DNA of 64,000 nucleotides from Fusobacterium sp. IOR10 (GTDB lineage Bacteria; Fusobacteriota; Fusobacteriia; Fusobacteriales; Fusobacteriaceae): NCBI RefSeq assembly GCF_010367435.1, contig NZ_WJWY01000008.1, positions 1 to 64,000 of the forward strand, read 5' to 3'. Shown piece by piece: positions 42,773 to 50,634 of this stretch (position 1 is its first letter; each line of letters starts with the position of its first letter). The notes under the pieces were generated by a model. It saw only the letters and a program-made list of their open reading frames with translations, ran no database searches and was not told where the DNA came from. The position numbers and the translations under genes were made by a program.

Positions 42773-43684
42773 ATGATTTATACAGTTACATTGAATCCAG
42801 CTATAGATTATTATATAGAAATGGAAAATTTCATACAAGGGGACCTAAATCATTTGAAAAATGGTTACACTCTTCCTGGGGGAAAGGGAATAAATGTATC
42901 AAAGGTTTTAAAAAACTTTAAAGTTCCTAGCACTGCCCTTGGTTTTGTTGGAGGGTTTACTGGGGAATACATTAAAAAAAATGTATTTGAATATGGAATA
43001 GATGAAAAATTTATAAATATACAAGGTAATACTAGAATAAATATTAAAATGAAAACAAAGGACAAGGAAAGTGAAATTGCTGGAGTGTCACCTAACATAT
43101 CAAAAATTGAATACGGGGATTTTTTAAAGACAATTAAATTTATAGGGGAAAATGATGTGCTAGTTTTATCTGGTAGTGTTCCCTCTTCCCTTAACAAAGA
43201 TATTTACAAGAAAATAATTGATATTTTACCTGAAAATGTACAAGTTATACTAGACACTAGGGGAGAACCTCTACACTTAGCAATTGGTAAAAAAGTTTTC
43301 CTTGTTAAACCTAATAGGGATGAAATTGAAGAATTCTTCCAAGAAAAATATAACACTGAAGAAGAATTAATTGAAGCTGGTAAAAAACTAAGAGAACTTG
43401 GAGCTGCAAATGTAATAATTTCCCTTGGGAAAAATGGTTCCATATTAATTTCACAGGAAGGGGTATTTAGGGGAAATGTACCTGCTGGCTCATTAATTAG
43501 CTCTGTTGGAGCTGGGGATTCTATGGTTTCTGGATTCTTATATGGTCTTCATTTAAATAAAAGCATAGTTGAAACATATAAATATGCAATTGCATCTGGA
43601 AGTTCCACAGCCTTTTCCAAAGGACTTACTACCTTTGAAAATATGAATAATTTATTAAATGATATAGAAGTTACAAAAATTTAA
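42773..43684 (+). CDS. fruK: 1-phosphofructokinase
   Basis: Phosphorylates fructose-1-phosphate to fructose-1,6-bisphosphate. 303 residues, PfkB family. It begins MIYTVTLNPAIDYYIEME, has the first PfkB signature GGKGINVSKVLKNF near residue 38 and the second, GSLISSVGAGDSMVSGFLYG, near residue 240 with the catalytic Asp in GAGD. VKPNRDEIEEFF near 182 supports FruK over other PfkB members. The ATG at 42773 follows GGAGGTAATT; an earlier ATG at 42761 would lack that spacing. Lies between fruR and fruA. Confidence 0.93.
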   Translation: MIYTVTLNPAIDYYIEMENFIQGDLNHLKNGYTLPGGKGINVSKVLKNFKVPSTALGFVGGFTGEYIKKNVFEYGIDEKFINIQGNTRINIKMKTKDKESEIAGVSPNISKIEYGDFLKTIKFIGENDVLVLSGSVPSSLNKDIYKKIIDILPENVQVILDTRGEPLHLAIGKKVFLVKPNRDEIEEFFQEKYNTEEELIEAGKKLRELGAANVIISLGKNGSILISQEGVFRGNVPAGSLISSVGAGDSMVSGFLYGLHLNKSIVETYKYAIASGSSTAFSKGLTTFENMNNLLNDIEVTKI

Positions 43685-43709
43685 TGTAAATACAACTAGG
43701 AGGTATAAA

Positions 43710-45551
43710 ATGTTAAAATCTATGATTACAAAGGAATGTATCAGCTTAAATCTTACTGCTAAAAGCAAAAATGATGTTATTGATGAACTAGTTAATATGC
43801 TTTTTGAAAATGGAAAATTGAACGACCCTAAAGAATACAAAGCACAAATACTTAAAAGAGAAGAGGAAAGTTCAACTGGTTTAGAAGAGGGAATAGCTAT
43901 TCCCCATGCTAAAACTGCTGCAGTTAAAGTTCCCACAGTTGCAATTGGTATTTCAAAGGATGGTGTTGACTTTAATTCCCTTGATGGTGAGCCTTCAAAA
44001 TTATTCTTTATGATAGCAGCCCCTGCCAATGCTAAGGATTCTCATATAGAAGTTCTTTCACAACTTTCAACTTCATTGCTAGATGATGATATTAGAGAAG
44101 GGGTATTAAATGCCAAATCAAAGGAAGAAATTATTAATATTCTTCTTAAAAGTGAAGATAATAAAGAAGTAATAGATGAGGGAAATAATTTTGATGTTTT
44201 AGCAGTTACTGCTTGCCCTACAGGTATTGCCCATACTTACATGGCTGCTGATGCTTTGAGAAAAAAAGCTAGTGAACTTGGAGTTAAGATAAAGGTTGAA
44301 ACAAATGGTTCAACTGGTGTTAAAAATAAACTTACTGATGAAGATATTAAAAATGCCAAGGGAATAGTTGTTGCAGCTGATACAAATATTGAAATGGCTA
44401 GATTTAATGGAAAACATGTGGTTATTGTACCTGTTACAGAGGGTATCAAAAATCCTGAAAAATTAATTACTGAGGCTACAAATAACGTGGCTCCAATATA
44501 CACAGCTGATGATAAAGAAATAGCTGCAGCTGGAAAAAAAGAAAAAACAGGATTCTATAAACATTTAATGTCAGGTGTTTCTAATATGTTACCCTTTGTT
44601 GTTGGTGGAGGTATATTAATTGCCATTTCATTTATGTTTGGAATAAAGGCCTTTGATCCTAATGATGCTACTTTTAATCCAATTGCTAAATTACTTATGG
44701 ATATTGGTGGAGGAAATGCCTTCTTCCTAATGATTCCTGTTCTAGCTGGATTTATTGGATTTAGTATTGCAGATAGACCTGGTTTTGCCCCTGCAATGGT
44801 TGCTGGACTTATTTCTGCTAACAATGGTGCTGGTTTCCTAGGTGCATTAATTGGTGGTTTCATTGGTGGTTATTCTATAATTTTACTAAAAAAAGTTTTT
44901 GGTAAATTACCTGAAAGTTTAGAAGGAATAAAACCAGTTTTACTTTATCCTCTATTTGGTATATTTATCACAGGAACTATTATGTATACAGTAATCCTTG
45001 GCCCTGTAGCTGCTCTTAACAATGGAATGACTTCAATGCTTCAAAATATGGGAACTGGAAACTTAGTTCTACTAGGTGTTGTTCTTGCTGGAATGATGGC
45101 TGTTGACATGGGTGGACCTGTTAACAAGGCTGCCTTTACATTTGGTATTGCTATGATCTCTGCTGGTAACTACTATCCTCATGCTGCTGTTATGGCTGGT
45201 GGAATGGTCCCTCCTTTGGGAATTGCAATTGCCACTACTGTATTTAAAAATAAATTTACCAAGGAAGAAAAAGACGCTGGTAAAACTTGTTATATTATGG
45301 GAGCTTCATTTATAACAGAAGGTGCTATACCTTTTGCTGCATCTGACCCTGCTAGAGTTATTCCTTCTTGTATCATTGGTTCTGCAATTGCAGGGGGAAT
45401 ATCAATGTTTGGAAAGGTTCAACTTCCTGCACCTCATGGGGGAATCTTTGTTATACCAGTTATGACTAATCCTATTATGTACATTGTTGCTGTACTTGTT
45501 GGATCATTTATAACAGCTGCTTTAATTGGATTCTTAAAACCTGTTAAATAA
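43710..45551 (+). CDS. fruA: PTS fructose transporter, fused EIIA-EIIB-EIIC
   Basis: Imports fructose and phosphorylates it at C1. 613 residues. The EIIA domain (~1-150) has the phosphohistidine H66 in GIAIPHAKTA. The EIIB domain (~160-265) has the phosphocysteine C169 in VTACPTGIAHTYMAADAL. The EIIC membrane domain (~280-610) includes GGGILIAISFMFGI, VDMGGPVNKAAFTFGIAM and GASFITEGAIPFAASDPARV, the last being the sugar-binding signature. All phosphorylation sites are intact. ACTAGGAGGTATAAA precedes the ATG, 25 bases after fruK. The terminator at 45565-45600 closes the operon. Confidence 0.95.
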   Translation: MLKSMITKECISLNLTAKSKNDVIDELVNMLFENGKLNDPKEYKAQILKREEESSTGLEEGIAIPHAKTAAVKVPTVAIGISKDGVDFNSLDGEPSKLFFMIAAPANAKDSHIEVLSQLSTSLLDDDIREGVLNAKSKEEIINILLKSEDNKEVIDEGNNFDVLAVTACPTGIAHTYMAADALRKKASELGVKIKVETNGSTGVKNKLTDEDIKNAKGIVVAADTNIEMARFNGKHVVIVPVTEGIKNPEKLITEATNNVAPIYTADDKEIAAAGKKEKTGFYKHLMSGVSNMLPFVVGGGILIAISFMFGIKAFDPNDATFNPIAKLLMDIGGGNAFFLMIPVLAGFIGFSIADRPGFAPAMVAGLISANNGAGFLGALIGGFIGGYSIILLKKVFGKLPESLEGIKPVLLYPLFGIFITGTIMYTVILGPVAALNNGMTSMLQNMGTGNLVLLGVVLAGMMAVDMGGPVNKAAFTFGIAMISAGNYYPHAAVMAGGMVPPLGIAIATTVFKNKFTKEEKDAGKTCYIMGASFITEGAIPFAASDPARVIPSCIIGSAIAGGISMFGKVQLPAPHGGIFVIPVMTNPIMYIVAVLVGSFITAALIGFLKPVK

Positions 45552-45564
45552 AATATACTCACAT

Positions 45565-45600
45565 AGAAAAGCTCCTGGAATCAGGAGCTTTTCTTTTATT
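45565..45600 (+). terminator. Terminator after fruA
   Basis: Perfect 13-base stem AGAAAAGCTCCTG / CAGGAGCTTTTCT with loop GAAT, followed by TTTATTT, 14 bases after the stop codon. Confidence 0.92.
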
Positions 45601-45604
45601 TCCC

Positions 45605-45659
45605 TTGACAATTTATTTTATAATTGGTATGATTTTTATATACCTATACAGGTATATAA
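45605..45659 (+). promoter_or_regulatory. csoR promoter with overlapping CsoR-type operator
   Basis: TTGACA (45605-45610), 17-base spacer, TATGAT (45628-45633). Immediately downstream, covering the expected start site, is a perfect dyad with ten-base arms TTATATACCT / AGGTATATAA and a four-base centre ATAC (45636-45659). Its core, TACC-N-GGTA, resembles known CsoR-family operators. It lies 13 bases before the csoR ATG, which implies autoregulation. Confidence 0.8.
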
Positions 45660-45671
45660 GGGGGTAGAACT

Positions 45672-45944
45672 ATGAATAAATGTATGGATCACGACAAGTT
45701 ACATAATAGACTTAAAAAAATTATTGGGCAAATTAATGCTATAGACAGAATGGTTGAGGAAGATATACCTTGTGAAAACATTCTGATGCAAATTAACGCT
45801 GCTAAAAGTGCTCTGCACAAAGCAGGACAAGTTATTTTAGAAGGACATTTAAAACACTGTGTTAGAGAAGGTATTGAAAATGGAGACGCTGATAAAACAA
45901 TTGAAAACTTTGCAAAATCAATAGAATATTTCTCAAGATTTTAA
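45672..45944 (+). CDS. csoR: CsoR/FrmR-family metal- or sulphur-sensing repressor
   Basis: 90 residues, all-helical DUF156 protein. The copper-binding triad of CsoR is present with exact spacing: C34 (in EDIPCENILMQI), H59 and C63 (in LEGHLKHCVREG). Regulators of this group dissociate from DNA on binding Cu(I), or on persulphide formation in CstR types. No CopA, CopZ, rhodanese or cysteine desulphurase gene lies next to it, so its regulon beyond itself is unknown. GGGGGTAGAACT precedes the ATG, and the operator at 45636-45659 suggests autoregulation. Formaldehyde sensing (FrmR) is less likely, since FrmR has a Pro at position 2. Confidence 0.9.
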   Translation: MNKCMDHDKLHNRLKKIIGQINAIDRMVEEDIPCENILMQINAAKSALHKAGQVILEGHLKHCVREGIENGDADKTIENFAKSIEYFSRF

Positions 45945-45946
45945 AA

Positions 45947-45983
45947 AAAATGGTACAGCTATTAACTGTACCATTTCTTATTT
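45947..45983. terminator. Terminator hairpin, left copy of a 37-base direct repeat
   Basis: AAATGGTACAG, loop CTATTAA, CTGTACCATTT, with flanking A and T runs. It ends csoR on the plus strand and the ABC gene (stop at 45982-45984) on the minus strand. All 37 bases but one recur at 50585-50621. Confidence 0.85.
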
Positions 45984-47703
45984 AATATTTAAAATTTTCA
46001 GCTAATTTAGCTTTTTTTATTAAATTATTATAGGTTTTGGATATTTCAATTAATTTTTCATGCTTCCCAGAAGCCTCAACTTTTCCATCTTTAATTACAA
46101 CAATTTTATGCACATTTTCAATGGATTTTAATCTATGCGAAATAATTATTACTGTTTTATTTTCAGTTAACTTATTTAAACTTTCTTGTATTTTTTTCTC
46201 ATTTTCCACATCTAAGGAAGCTGAAATTTCATCTAAAATAACAATAGGTGCATCCTTTAAAAATGCCCTAGCAATAGAAAGTCTCTGCCTTTCTCCTCCA
46301 GATAAAGTTGCTCCATTTTCCCCAATAATTGTATCATATCCATTTGGCAGTTTCACAATAAATTCTTCACAGTTTGCTAATTTTGCTGCTCTTTTTATTT
46401 CCTCGTATGTTGCATTTTTATTTCCTATTTTTATATTTTCCATAATTGAAGAATTAAATAATATTACATCTTGAAAAACAATTGATGTTTTCTCAAATAA
46501 GGATTTTGTTGATATTTTTTTTATATCCATTCCTCCTATTTTTATACTTCCATTGTCATAATCATACAGTCTTGAAATTAAACGAAGAATACTTGTTTTC
46601 CCACACCCTGACATACCAACAAGAGCAGTAACTTCATTTTCATTAGCAGTAAAACTGATATTCTTAAGAACTTTTCCCCCTTCGTCATAGGCAAAGGAAA
46701 CATTTTCTAATTCTATATTATATTTTTTTATTACCCTATCCTTTCCCTCTTGAATCTCAGCATTTCTTATTTTTTTAATTCCATTGATCATAGAATCAAT
46801 ATGATAGAGTTCTTCCATATTTAAACTAACACTGTCAACTGCCTCTTTGATTTTTATTGATATTAAAAGATATGATATAAGATACAAAATATTTATTTCT
46901 CCCAACAAATAAAGTCTTGTACCAACTAATATTACAATTGGAAAAATTAATTGGATAACTAACCCTGAAAAAAGTAAGGATATAGATGCTACAAACTCAC
47001 CTTTTAAGTGAATTTTCTCACTTTCTTCCATATTTTTATATAGTTTTTTTTGCATTTCCTTTGTTAAATTAAAACTCTTTATTTCTTGCTGCAATTCAAT
47101 TACTTCTTGAAAGGCATCAGAATTTTCCCTAAGCTTTATATAATGTTTAACATTTTCCTGTATCTGAATTCTTTTAGATAAAATAATTAGTACAAAGCCT
47201 AAAACAATTGGTAATATTACAGATAATCCTAGTTTAATATTTCCCTTTAATAAAAGAATACATATAACTGGAAAGAATATGAAAAAACCTATTGTTTTCC
47301 CCATTGCATGGCTCATTGCATGTTCAATAGCTGAAACGTCCCCCATAATAGTCTGGGATAAATCAGTTAAATTATGTTTAGAAAAATAAGAAAGGGGCAA
47401 CTTCCTTAAAATATCTGCAATATCAAGTCTCAAATTTGCACTTTCCTTATAAGTTGCACTATAGAGAGTATTGTATTCTACTTTCAAAAGAAAATACATT
47501 AAAAGAATCATTAAAATAGAAAAGAAAATATATACAGCACTATTTTTCATATTTCCCAAAACAAGCTCATCAAATAATATCATAAGCAATATAGCAGGAA
47601 ATATACTAACCATGAACACAAAAAATGATGCAAAACTTGACTTCACTAAATCCCTTGCACCATTATCTGTTAATGCAAAATATCTTTTAAATAAATTTTT
47701 CAT
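45982..47703 (-). CDS. ABC half-transporter (fused membrane and ATPase domains), second of a pair
   Basis: 573 residues. Six hydrophobic helices (~12-290) form an ABC_membrane domain. The ATPase domain follows from about residue 330, with Walker A VGMSGCGKTSILRLISRL near 363, ABC signature LSGGERQRLSIARAFLKDAP near 472 and Walker B IVILDEISASLD. It most likely forms a heterodimer with the product of the upstream gene, which it overlaps by 17 bases. The start ATG at 47703 follows GGAGGGTTGGTT; a longer reading from 47733 is unlikely. The pair with a divergent AraC regulator recalls YbtP/YbtQ with YbtA (siderophore uptake) and peptide or drug exporters; the direction cannot be settled. Confidence 0.88.
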   Translation of the reverse strand: MKNLFKRYFALTDNGARDLVKSSFASFFVFMVSIFPAILLMILFDELVLGNMKNSAVYIFFSILMILLMYFLLKVEYNTLYSATYKESANLRLDIADILRKLPLSYFSKHNLTDLSQTIMGDVSAIEHAMSHAMGKTIGFFIFFPVICILLLKGNIKLGLSVILPIVLGFVLIILSKRIQIQENVKHYIKLRENSDAFQEVIELQQEIKSFNLTKEMQKKLYKNMEESEKIHLKGEFVASISLLFSGLVIQLIFPIVILVGTRLYLLGEINILYLISYLLISIKIKEAVDSVSLNMEELYHIDSMINGIKKIRNAEIQEGKDRVIKKYNIELENVSFAYDEGGKVLKNISFTANENEVTALVGMSGCGKTSILRLISRLYDYDNGSIKIGGMDIKKISTKSLFEKTSIVFQDVILFNSSIMENIKIGNKNATYEEIKRAAKLANCEEFIVKLPNGYDTIIGENGATLSGGERQRLSIARAFLKDAPIVILDEISASLDVENEKKIQESLNKLTENKTVIIISHRLKSIENVHKIVVIKDGKVEASGKHEKLIEISKTYNNLIKKAKLAENFKY

Positions 47704-49444
47704 AACCAACCCTCCAATTATTTGCCTTTGCATAAAGTTCTTGGAAATATCTATATTTAGTGTTTTTATTCATTAATTGAATATCTGTACCTCTTTCTAT
47801 AATTTTTCCCTTTTCCATAACTATTATTTCATCAACAGACTTAATACTACTTAGCCTATGAGCTATCATAATTACAGTTTTTCCTTTAATGAGATTTTTA
47901 AATGCCCTTTGAAGTTCATATTCATTTTCAGGGTCAATTGATGCACTAGCTTCATCCATAATAATTATATTACTATTTTTAAGAATTCCCCTAGCTATTG
48001 CAATTCTTTGCCTTTCTCCCCCTGATAAAAATACTCCATTAGAGCCTATTTGTGTATTTTCTTTCATTGGAAATTTCTCAATTAATTCATCACATCCTGC
48101 AAGATTAAGGGCTTTAAATACTTGTTCCCTTGTTGCATTTGGGTTTCCAATTTGAACATTTTCAAATATACTCATTTTAAAGAGTTTACTATCTTGGAAT
48201 ATAAAAGCTATATTTTTAGTTATAGCCTCTTCACTATAGTTTAAAATACTTTCCCCTCCAATTTTTATATTTCCACTATTAATTTGATAAAATCCAGATA
48301 TTAATTTTGCAATTGTTGATTTCCCACTTCCTGAAACTCCAACTAAAGCATAGCTTCTATTTTCTTTTAATTTAAAACTAAGATTATCTAAAACCTTATC
48401 TTCCTTATATTTAAAAGAAACATTTTCAAATTCTATATGAAAATTTTTAAATTTTTCCAACGTTCCAAACTTTAATCTATCCCTTTGCATACTTTCAAAT
48501 ATTTCTTCTAATTTTTCAACAGCAGTGACTCCTTGAAAAGCATACATTGAAATATGCATAATTTTCATAAAGCTATTGAATAAAACACCACTAAGAAATA
48601 AGAACATAATTAAATTAATAGCTAGAAATTCAGGATTCTTATGAATATCTGAAAATAAAACTACAAATGGTACTACAATACCTAAAGCACTTAAAAACAT
48701 AACTTGAAATCTCAAATATGGTTTTCTAAAACTTAAAGAATAATTAAGAGCATAATCAGAATAATCTATTATTGCTCTATTTAGAGACTTAAATGAATTA
48801 ATACTGGCTCCAAATATTTTTATAACTTGCATTCCCCGAACATACTCAACTGTTTCACTATTCATCTTTTCTAAAGCATTTTGATAAAGTTCCATAAATC
48901 TTTTATTTCCTGTCATTAGAATAATTTGTATAGCCCCTGCAATTGTAAATAAAAGCAAGACTATACCTAACTTCATGTTAATTATAAATCCTAAAATAAC
49001 AATCAATATTGGAGTAAGAACTGCCCCTGTATTGTCTGGTATTAAATGAGCTATAATACCATGTGTTAAAGTTGCATTATCATCAATTAACTGCCTTGTT
49101 CTCCCTGAAGAATTCAAATCAAAAAATTTAAAACTTGCATTTATAAGCCCATCTATACCTTTTTTTCTAAGATTGGTTTCTAGTCTAAAACCAAGAATAT
49201 GGGTTAATGTCACTGAAAGCATATAGGTGATAGATCCAACAATTAAAAATCCTGTAATAAATATTGCTGAATAAAAAGCCCCTTGAACCTCCTTTAAAAT
49301 AATGATTTTTTTTAAAAATTCATACATATAGTAATATGCAAAAACTGTTACTATAGCTGAAATTCCTGAAAATAAAATTCCCAAATAGGCTAGGTATTTT
49401 TTCTTTGGTACATAATAAAGCAATTTTTTATAAGAATTAAACAT
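47687..49444 (-). CDS. ABC half-transporter (fused membrane and ATPase domains), first of a pair
   Basis: 585 residues. The N-terminal membrane domain has six predicted helices (residues ~15-290, including YLAYLGILFSGISAIVTVFA) and an intact coupling region. The ATPase domain has Walker A VGVSGSGKSTIAKLISGF near residue 370, Q-loop FIFQDSKLF, signature FLSGGERQRIAIARGILKNS and Walker B NIIIMDEASASID. The switch His is in MIAHRLSSIKSV. All catalytic motifs are complete. It is transcribed from the symmetric divergent promoter at 49514-49543, about 65 bases upstream. GGAGGAGATAG precedes the ATG. Substrate not identifiable. Confidence 0.88.
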   Translation of the reverse strand: MFNSYKKLLYYVPKKKYLAYLGILFSGISAIVTVFAYYYMYEFLKKIIILKEVQGAFYSAIFITGFLIVGSITYMLSVTLTHILGFRLETNLRKKGIDGLINASFKFFDLNSSGRTRQLIDDNATLTHGIIAHLIPDNTGAVLTPILIVILGFIINMKLGIVLLLFTIAGAIQIILMTGNKRFMELYQNALEKMNSETVEYVRGMQVIKIFGASINSFKSLNRAIIDYSDYALNYSLSFRKPYLRFQVMFLSALGIVVPFVVLFSDIHKNPEFLAINLIMFLFLSGVLFNSFMKIMHISMYAFQGVTAVEKLEEIFESMQRDRLKFGTLEKFKNFHIEFENVSFKYKEDKVLDNLSFKLKENRSYALVGVSGSGKSTIAKLISGFYQINSGNIKIGGESILNYSEEAITKNIAFIFQDSKLFKMSIFENVQIGNPNATREQVFKALNLAGCDELIEKFPMKENTQIGSNGVFLSGGERQRIAIARGILKNSNIIIMDEASASIDPENEYELQRAFKNLIKGKTVIMIAHRLSSIKSVDEIIVMEKGKIIERGTDIQLMNKNTKYRYFQELYAKANNWRVGYEKFI

Positions 49445-49470
49445 CTATCTCCTCCTTCATATTATCTCAT

Positions 49471-49477
49471 TTAGACA
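49471..49477 (-). promoter_or_regulatory. Possible AraC half-site upstream of the ABC pair
   Basis: Minus-strand TGTCTAA, the same core as the two plus-strand copies at 49560-49568 (TGTCTAATC) and 49576-49584 (TGTCCAATC). It lies 27 bases upstream of the ABC start codon. Candidate recognition element for the divergent AraC protein. Confidence 0.35.
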
Positions 49478-49512
49478 AATTTATAATGTTATTAGATAAT
49501 ATTTATTTTAAG

Positions 49513-49544
49513 TATTGTATCATTGAAAGAAATAAGATACAATA
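49513..49544. promoter_or_regulatory. Symmetric overlapping divergent promoter (araC / ABC operon)
   Basis: Inverted repeat TATTGTATC (49513-49521) and GATACAATA (49536-49544) with a 14-base centre. On the plus strand it reads TTGTAT-17-TACAAT (49515-49520 and 49538-49543) toward araC. On the minus strand it reads exactly the same, TTGTAT-17-TACAAT, toward the ABC genes. The -35 of each promoter is the -10 of the other, so polymerases would exclude one another. Confidence 0.65.
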
Positions 49545-49559
49545 GAGTGAACACAACTA

Positions 49560-49584
49560 TGTCTAATCATAGCATTGTCCAATC
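49560..49584 (+). promoter_or_regulatory. Tandem TGTC(T/C)AATC boxes in the araC leader
   Basis: Two direct copies, TGTCTAATC (49560-49568) and TGTCCAATC (49576-49584), 16 bases apart, lie between the predicted araC start site and its ribosome site (GGAGGTAGTAC). The spacing of about one and a half helical turns suits an AraC-type operator. Occupancy here would repress araC. Confidence 0.4.
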
Positions 49585-49604
49585 AAGATATTAGGAGGTA
49601 GTAC

Positions 49605-50567
49605 ATGGACACATTTGAATCTTATTTAAAGGAAACAGGATGGAAAAATTATCCAAAATGCAAGAAATACTGTGAAATAGGAAAAACATTTTTTATAGAT
49701 AATGAGTACTTAGAAGGAATATATTGGTATTATGAAACTGATCAATTTATCATTGATATTCATGATCTTTTTATAAAAAAGGAAAGAACTGAAGATTCTT
49801 TCCCTAACATGGACTCTCTTATATTTTTTTGTTCCTCTTATATTAAAACAGCTAATGGAGAATGTTTTAACCCTTACCAAACATTAACTGCAAATACTGT
49901 TTTTGTGGCAAATATGAATAAAACAAATTTTAGGTTTTTCCTTCATGGCAATTTTCCATATTTAAGTGTAGGAGTTAAATTTAAGCAAGAAATGATAAAT
50001 AAATATATCCCTTGTCATTTAAGTAATCAATCTGAAACTGTTGCTCACATGTTTTTTGATACTAGGAATCTTGTTACTAAACCAATGGAAAAACTTGCAA
50101 ATTCAATTTTAAATTGTCATATGGACTCCCCTGCTGGAGAAATATTTTTTGAAGCAAAGGCCAAGGAATGGTTAAGTATCACATTAAATGCTTACTTAAA
50201 CAAATCAAAAAGAAAAAAAATATCAAAATCTGATGAGCAGTCAATTGAAAATGTAGCAAATTATATTAATGACCATTTTGCATTGGATATTTCTCAAAAA
50301 CTTTTAGAAAAAATTGCTATGATGAGTGGTACCAAACTTAAAAATATATTTAGGGAAAAGTATCAAATGAGTATCACAGAATATCTACAAAGAAAAAGAA
50401 TGAATATAGCAGAGAATTTACTTTCAACAACTGAACTTGAAATAAAAAATATTGCAAAATCTGTTGGATATACCTCACATAGTAGATTTTCAACTCTTTT
50501 TAAAAAATATAAAGGCATTCATCCTAAAGAAGTTAGAAAATTAACCTCTTCAAATAAAGAAAATTAA
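49605..50567 (+). CDS. AraC-family transcriptional regulator
   Basis: 320 residues. The N-terminal ~200 residues are a ligand- or effector-binding region (FFIDNEYLEGIYWYYETDQF, DIHDLFIKK), and the C-terminal double helix-turn-helix spans ~225-315. LEKIAMMSGTKLKNIFREKY is the first HTH, and NIAKSVGYTSHSRFSTLFKK, then GIHPKEVRKL, the second, the classical AraC signature. It is divergent from the ABC half-transporter pair and shares a promoter region with it, so that pair is its probable target, much as YbtA controls ybtPQ. Metal or siderophore response is inferred from that parallel only. Confidence 0.9.
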   Translation: MDTFESYLKETGWKNYPKCKKYCEIGKTFFIDNEYLEGIYWYYETDQFIIDIHDLFIKKERTEDSFPNMDSLIFFCSSYIKTANGECFNPYQTLTANTVFVANMNKTNFRFFLHGNFPYLSVGVKFKQEMINKYIPCHLSNQSETVAHMFFDTRNLVTKPMEKLANSILNCHMDSPAGEIFFEAKAKEWLSITLNAYLNKSKRKKISKSDEQSIENVANYINDHFALDISQKLLEKIAMMSGTKLKNIFREKYQMSITEYLQRKRMNIAENLLSTTELEIKNIAKSVGYTSHSRFSTLFKKYKGIHPKEVRKLTSSNKEN

Positions 50568-50584
50568 ATATTTCTTAATATATA

Positions 50585-50621
50585 AAAATGGCACAGCTAT
50601 TAACTGTACCATTTCTTATTT
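50585..50621. terminator. Terminator hairpin, right copy of a 37-base direct repeat
   Basis: AAATGGCACAG, loop CTATTAA, CTGTACCATTT, then T-rich sequence. It serves araC (plus) and the AsmA-like gene (minus, stop at 50635). It differs from 45947-45983 by one base, in the stem (C for T), leaving a C-A mismatch. Confidence 0.82.
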
Positions 50622-50634
50622 TTTGCAAATATAT

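Noticed and set aside
46037-46474. 145-codon plus-strand frame
   Set aside because: Lies entirely opposite the ATPase domain of an ABC gene with intact motifs.
49522-49535. Possible small RNA or riboswitch in the araC intergenic region
   Set aside because: The symmetry is fully explained by promoter elements; no conserved riboswitch core or terminator follows within the leader.
45947-50621. ABC/AraC block as a transposon with terminal repeats
   Set aside because: The 37-base repeats are direct, not inverted, and each is a terminator; no transposase or integrase gene lies inside.
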